Source of the DNA: Bacteroides sp.
GTDB lineage: Bacteria; Bacteroidota; Bacteroidia; Bacteroidales; Muribaculaceae
Length of the DNA: 9,240 bases
NCBI GenBank assembly: GCA_014801655.1
Contig: JAAVDT010000061.1
Coordinates: forward strand, 1-9,240
Direction: 5' to 3'
Part shown: in pieces, positions 6,230 to 9,240 of the stretch
Numbering within the stretch: the stretch's first letter is position 1
Layout: each line of letters begins with the position of its first letter
The notes under the pieces: model-generated
What the model was told of the DNA's origin: nothing
Seen by the model: the letters and a program-made list of their open reading frames with translations, nothing else
Database searches by the model: none
Program-made: the position numbers and the translations under genes

Positions 6230-6913
6230 TTAGATGTCTGCTTCGTGAGTAATGAGATTAAAATTCCCGACAAGCTTATTACCATGTTCGTCTATTGACT
6301 CAATAGTAGTCACTGTTCGGTTTTTATTGACAAAATTCCAGATATTGGAATATCGTAAAGGCAGAACAAATTTACCTGTCATATCAATGATACCATATCT
6401 CTTATCTTCTCCCATAAAACCATTTACGCGCGTCACCCCCTTTTCGTAAGTGTCTACCCAAGGGTATTTCCCCTTAGGAACAATAACTTCGCCATCAATA
6501 GTTATAACTTCGTATTGACCATCCATATGTCGGAGTGTAAGGATTTTTTTGTCATCTGACACTCCAATAGCTTTATAGTTAAGGTCAAGCATAAGATTCC
6601 CAGAACTGTCAAGTAATCCCCATTTTGTGCCAAGATAGGTACTTGGCTCCTTGGTAGATCTATTGAACCCATATGTATAATATTGAGCGACACGCACAAC
6701 ATCAGACTCATTATAGCAAGAATCTAAAATACGGTCATATTTCGGTTCTACAACCACGTCTCCATTTCTATTCATCAAGCCGTAATGCTGATAATAGGAA
6801 AATGGTATCAGTAGACGAGTATCTTTTTCAATGTCGTATTCCGGAAGGTCTACTAAAATACGAACGTTCGAGAATTCTTGTTTACCGAGTTCTTTTATAT
6901 TCTTTGTTTCCAT
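6230..6913 (-). CDS. WG-repeat protein (WG1)
   Basis: 227 residues from ATG 6913. Clear WG-type repeats lie at 44-62 (YGLMNRNGDVVVEPKYDRI), 98-116 (WGLLDSSGNLMLDLNYKAI) and 173-192 (YGIIDMTGKFVLPLRYSNIW), with a degenerate one at 135-155. No signal peptide or membrane segment is seen, so it should be cytoplasmic. The C-terminal half is paralogous to WG2, but it lacks the Asp-rich tail. It is the first gene of an operon with the WYL regulator and has the shared operator at its promoter. WG repeats occur in bacterial proteins of mostly unknown function and fit a binding or scaffold role. The link to retron function rests on the shared operator and is inference. Confidence 0.85.
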   Translation of the reverse strand: METKNIKELGKQEFSNVRILVDLPEYDIEKDTRLLIPFSYYQHYGLMNRNGDVVVEPKYDRILDSCYNESDVVRVAQYYTYGFNRSTKEPSTYLGTKWGLLDSSGNLMLDLNYKAIGVSDDKKILTLRHMDGQYEVITIDGEVIVPKGKYPWVDTYEKGVTRVNGFMGEDKRYGIIDMTGKFVLPLRYSNIWNFVNKNRTVTTIESIDEHGNKLVGNFNLITHEADI

Positions 6914-6938
6914 TTGTAGGAGTTGATTGATTTCGATG

Positions 6939-6973
6939 CAAAGTAAATAAAAATATGCGAACCGTATGTTCGT
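6939..6973 (-). promoter_or_regulatory. WG1-WYL promoter with shared operator
   Basis: On the minus strand aCGAAC-ATACG-GTTCGC (6973-6957), 10 nt, then TTACTTTG (6946-6939). One arm base differs from the other two operators (A for G at 6973) and the -7 box deviates at its second base. The spacing is identical to the other two sites. A weaker operator and promoter for the regulator itself would fit autoregulation. Confidence 0.75.
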
Positions 6974-7091
6974 ATTCCGGATTTTATAGTTCTAAATCTA
7001 TATATAGTATCAATCTATATCAATTTAGGCTTTACTAAACTTGAGAGTAGATAAACTATTAAATTTAATTATTGTTCGCTATATCAGAGTA
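6974..7091. other. AT-rich spacer between mobA and the WG1 promoter, with half-operator
   Basis: No gene is seen. It holds a 10-bp palindrome CTATATATAG (6998-7007), a repeated ATCAAT, and the palindrome ATTAAATTTAAT. A single half-site GTTCGCTAT occurs at 7074-7082 without its GCGAAC partner. Confidence 0.4.
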
Positions 7092-7520
7092 TTAGCCAAA
7101 ATCGTCTTTGTGCCTTTGGTCGTCAAACTGTCGGGCGAGGGCGACGAGCTCGCGGTTGGTCTTTACAAGCTCGATGGTGTGGCGCTCAAGTTTGGCGAGG
7201 ACGGCCATGGCTTTCTTTTCGGTGAAGTTTTCACGGAGGGTTTTCAACATTAGGTCGCAGTCAATGGCGATGGTGCGGTAGTGAGCATTAAGAGATGACA
7301 TCTTGTCGATGAAGATGCTGGTGTTCTCGTCTACGACAAACACCTTGAAGGGCTTGCCGAAGACTCGCATCCTGATAAACGATGACATGGAGGCAATGCC
7401 GGACTTCTCTTGCATGGTAAGCAGTTGAGCCTGTTCGGAAGCTGTGAAGTTCACAGAGCAGCGGAAGGCTATGGCGTTGGTTTTAGGCGGTCTGCCGTCT
7501 GAGTTGAATTTTTGTTTCAT
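7092..7520 (-). CDS. mobA: MobA-family mobilisation protein (relaxosome accessory)
   Basis: 142 residues from ATG 7520. It resembles the small MobA proteins of Bacteroides elements such as CTnDOT: a basic N-terminus with GRPPK (9-13), a ribbon-helix-helix-like segment (CSVNFTASEQAQLL, 21-34), the block SSFIRMRVFGKPFKV (46-60), and a helical C-terminus (MLKTLRENFTEKKAMAVLAK, 91-110, then LERHTIELVKTNRE). Such proteins bind oriT and help the MobB relaxase nick it. In those elements mobB normally follows mobA directly; here the sequence downstream is a spacer and the WG/WYL/retron cassette, so no relaxase is present in the window. The gene looks full length. It could work with a relaxase supplied in trans or be a leftover. 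Start choice is supported by the GRPPK region beginning soon after the ATG. Confidence 0.8.
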   Translation of the reverse strand: MKQKFNSDGRPPKTNAIAFRCSVNFTASEQAQLLTMQEKSGIASMSSFIRMRVFGKPFKVFVVDENTSIFIDKMSSLNAHYRTIAIDCDLMLKTLRENFTEKKAMAVLAKLERHTIELVKTNRELVALARQFDDQRHKDDFG

Positions 7521-7612
7521 ACTTACGTGGTTTTAGTGGACAATATGAGAAGTGCGTTTATGCACCGCAGGTTCTTTTGACGATTACGACTTTGGGGAAA
7601 TCGCAATTTGCT

Positions 7613-7671
7613 ATAGCAAGGGTTTTGTGCTGCAAATCAGGTTTCATGCAGCATAAAACATACCTTGCTAT
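7613..7671. repeat. Long imperfect hairpin upstream of mobA, candidate oriT
   Basis: The left arm (7613-7634, beginning ATAGCAAGG and ending TGCTGCA) pairs with the right arm (7647-7671, TGCAGCA to CCTTGCTAT) over 22 positions, with one G-T and a 3-nt bulge (7660-7662), around a 12-nt loop (7635-7646). It overlaps a 12-bp palindrome TTGCTATAGCAA (7608-7619). It lies 93 nt upstream of the mobA start, where oriT is found in CTnDOT-like elements. A terminator is unlikely because no T-run follows either side. The remaining parts of 7521-7828 show no convincing gene. Confidence 0.55.
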
Positions 7672-7828
7672 GATCATGTGAGAATCGTCTTTTGATACTG
7701 AGGAAAGTACATTCCTGTGGTATTGAAATATGGCCGATTAGTACACCATCAGTACTCCAGAACGTCGATTTACACCCTACATGATTCGGTATGAAGGCCG
7801 TTTTCTTGACAGGCCGGTGGGGGTGGGG

Positions 7829-7860
7829 TTTGGCGGTTTGGGGAATTGTTTGTAACTTTA
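7829..7860 (+). promoter_or_regulatory. Promoter for the lipoprotein gene
   Basis: TTTG (7829-7832), 20 nt, then TAACTTTA (7853-7860) matches the Bacteroidetes -33/-7 pattern with the last base off consensus. It lies 53 nt before the chosen start at 7914 and downstream of the earlier in-frame ATG at 7791, which supports the later start. Confidence 0.55.
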
Positions 7861-7913
7861 CGTTTTTGAATGGGGTGGGGCTTTTGCTCACTCTGAAATT
7901 TTTGAATCTTGCA

Positions 7914-8663
7914 ATGAAATTTCCTTTATATATATTGTGTCTGCTTGCTGTGGCGGCGGTGGCTTGTGGCGGCGGCGAGACTGTTGATTCGGGTGCCGAG
8001 GAGCCGGGCCGAGTGATTTCGGTTGACGATTTGCTTTTCGATGTTGACTCTGCCGCGCCTTTCGACCATCCGCTTCACGAGATGCCCGACGGCACTGTGG
8101 CGCTACGCTTCGCACGACTTGGCGATTACGCCAAATTGTTTAACGACAGCAATTATATCCACTGGGCCGATGCTGAAAAAATCGGCATTGCGCCGCTTAC
8201 TGATACACGGTCGCATTGGATGACGGGTCGGCCGCTTGAAAAGGTGGTTTCATGCCGCGACTTCTATGTTGAGCCGCTCACCTACTCGCGCCCTTATCTG
8301 GTGCCTCGTGCGGCGGCTTTGCTCCATGAAGTGGGCCGGCGCTTCAACGACACGCTCGCTTCGCGTGGTGGCGGGGCTTACCGCATCAAGGTGACCAGCG
8401 TTTTGCGCACCCCCGAGGCTGTGGCCCGCTTGCGCCGCCGCAACAAGAATGCGGTCGATTCCTCCGTGCATCAGCTCGGAACCACTTTCGATATTTCCTA
8501 CTCCCGGTTTGCGGCTTTCAATGACTCGCTTCCCCGCTCGGCCGTTGACCTCAAAGGAATTCTTGCCGAAGTGCTTTACGCCATGCGCGAGGAGGGAAAA
8601 ATCTGGGTGAAATATGAAAAGAAACAACCCTGCTTTCACATTTCGGCTCGTCCTGAAAAGTGA
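7914..8663 (+). CDS. Lipoprotein with M15-like (DUF5715-type) metallopeptidase domain
   Basis: 249 residues from ATG 7914. An in-frame ATG at 7791 is rejected because it precedes the promoter and would bury the signal peptide. Residues 1-18 (MKFPLYILCLLAVAAVAC) are a lipoprotein signal with C18 as the likely acylated Cys. The C-terminal half carries SSVHQLGTTFDI (183-194), the H-x6-D zinc site of M15 D-Ala-D-Ala carboxypeptidase/endopeptidases (H186, D193), a preceding TSVLRT (161-166), and a third likely zinc ligand H242 in CFHISARP. It probably trims peptidoglycan peptides in the periplasm. From memory it resembles the Bacteroidetes DUF5715 family; I cannot confirm this here. Its GC content is visibly higher than in the genes to the left, and it is followed after 25 nt by an AsmA-like gene, so it looks like core chromosome. 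Confidence 0.8.
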   Translation: MKFPLYILCLLAVAAVACGGGETVDSGAEEPGRVISVDDLLFDVDSAAPFDHPLHEMPDGTVALRFARLGDYAKLFNDSNYIHWADAEKIGIAPLTDTRSHWMTGRPLEKVVSCRDFYVEPLTYSRPYLVPRAAALLHEVGRRFNDTLASRGGGAYRIKVTSVLRTPEAVARLRRRNKNAVDSSVHQLGTTFDISYSRFAAFNDSLPRSAVDLKGILAEVLYAMREEGKIWVKYEKKQPCFHISARPEK

Positions 8664-8688
8664 TGGTTGCTAACCGTTTGCTCCAACT

Positions 8689-9240
8689 ATGACTGAATCT
8701 TCCGCTCCCGTTCAGACTCCGGCCGAAACGCCTGAGAAAAAGAAGAAGCCGCTGTGGCGCCGACTGCTTAAATGGGTTGGCATCACGCTGCTTACGGTGG
8801 CTCTGCTTCTGGCGCTGGCCATCTCCGCCGTGGTGTTCTACCTTTCACCCGAGCGCCTCACGCCGCTTGTCAACCGTTATGCAAGCGAATATCTGGGCGC
8901 CGATGTAAATGCCGGGCGAGTGGAGCTGACCTTCTGGTCAACGTTTCCGCGACTGAACCTTGAAGTGGAAAATCTTCAGGTTGTCAGCCGCAGCCTTGAC
9001 GTGCTTCCCGACTCAACGCGGCGCACTCTGCCTGCCGATGCCGATTCGCTGCTTTCTCTCCGGCGCTTCAGCGGCGGGGTCAACATGGTCAAACTGCTCG
9101 CCAACAACGTTGAACTCTATGATGTCGAGCTCTCCGACCCGCGTGTCAATCTGCTGGTTGTCAATGATTCGGTGAATAATTTTGATATTGTGCCCCCATC
9201 GAAGCCATCGGAAGAATCGACGCCGATGCCCCACATTGCC
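8689..9240 (+). CDS. AsmA-like inner-membrane protein, N-terminal part
   Basis: Open from ATG 8689 to the window edge (184 codons, C-terminus missing). A short polar, Lys-rich start (EKKKKPLWRR) leads into one membrane helix at ~30-52, followed by LSPERLTPLVNRYASEYL and DVNAGRVELTFWSTFPRLNL (72-91). The latter is the N-terminal hallmark of AsmA/TamB-type proteins, in which a membrane anchor precedes a long periplasmic beta-rich groove involved in lipid transport or outer-membrane assembly. Bacteroidetes members are usually 800 residues or more, so most of the gene lies beyond the window. The 25-nt gap to the lipoprotein gene suggests one transcript. Confidence 0.82.
   Translation, partial: MTESSAPVQTPAETPEKKKKPLWRRLLKWVGITLLTVALLLALAISAVVFYLSPERLTPLVNRYASEYLGADVNAGRVELTFWSTFPRLNLEVENLQVVSRSLDVLPDSTRRTLPADADSLLSLRRFSGGVNMVKLLANNVELYDVELSDPRVNLLVVNDSVNNFDIVPPSKPSEESTPMPHIA

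Noticed and set aside
6861..6870. CGAACGTTCG palindrome inside WG1, resembling the operator half-sites
   Set aside because: The half-sites abut with no 5-nt spacer and no -7 box follows at 10 nt, so it is probably chance coding sequence.
7637..7891. Minus-strand 84-codon frame between mobA and the lipoprotein gene
   Set aside because: It runs through the lipoprotein promoter and through the right arm of the hairpin, and shows no recognisable motif.
7791..7913. Longer N-terminus for the lipoprotein starting at 7791
   Set aside because: It would place 41 residues before a clear lipoprotein signal peptide and start upstream of the promoter.
1..9240. CRISPR arrays, tRNA or rRNA genes
   Set aside because: No regularly spaced direct repeats or cloverleaf-like segments were seen on either strand.

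Overview
The window looks like a Bacteroidales (gut Bacteroidetes) chromosome carrying an accessory island next to core genes. The evidence is Bacteroidetes-type promoters (a TAnnTTTG -7 box, in the two clearest cases with TTTG 19-20 nt upstream), no obvious Shine-Dalgarno sequences, a CTnDOT-type MobA, and at the right edge a lipoprotein/AsmA-like pair typical of the group. The left ~7.7 kb is AT-rich and nearly all on the minus strand. The right ~1.4 kb is visibly GC-richer and on the plus strand.

Layout: (1) 1-1019, minus: a two-gene operon with its own promoter, a four-helix membrane protein overlapping a membrane-anchored protein with a LexA/UmuD-like (S24) Ser-Lys peptidase domain that runs off the left edge. 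(2) 1055-1732: an unrecognised plus-strand reading frame that is broken or frameshifted, plus short inverted repeats. (3) 1733-4529, minus: what appears to be a complete retron: promoter with operator, a structured RNA bounded by 17-bp a1/a2 inverted repeats, a retron-type reverse transcriptase (NAxxH, YADD and VTG motifs) with a ~185-residue C-terminal extension, and a HEPN-like protein (Rx4H) starting 1 nt after the RT stop. (4) 4544-6973, minus: a WG-repeat protein with an Asp-rich tail, a WYL-domain regulator and a second, paralogous WG-repeat protein. (5) 7092-7671: a MobA-family mobilisation gene with a long hairpin upstream, a candidate oriT, and no relaxase gene beside it. (6) 7829-9240, plus: an M15/DUF5715-like lipoprotein and the N-terminus of an AsmA-like protein.

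The most notable point is regulatory. The same palindrome, GCGAAC-N5-GTTCGC (one arm base differs in the third copy), lies exactly 10 nt upstream of the -7 box at three promoters: WG1-WYL, WG2 and the retron RNA-RT-HEPN operon. This ties the five protein genes and the RNA into one regulon. The encoded WYL protein is the obvious candidate regulator, and the operator position over the -33 region suggests repression. The inferred unit is a WYL-controlled retron defence cassette with two accessory WG-repeat proteins, carried on a mobilisable-element remnant. Retron identity, operator and gene layout are read from sequence; the defence role, toxin activity and regulator-operator pairing are inference.
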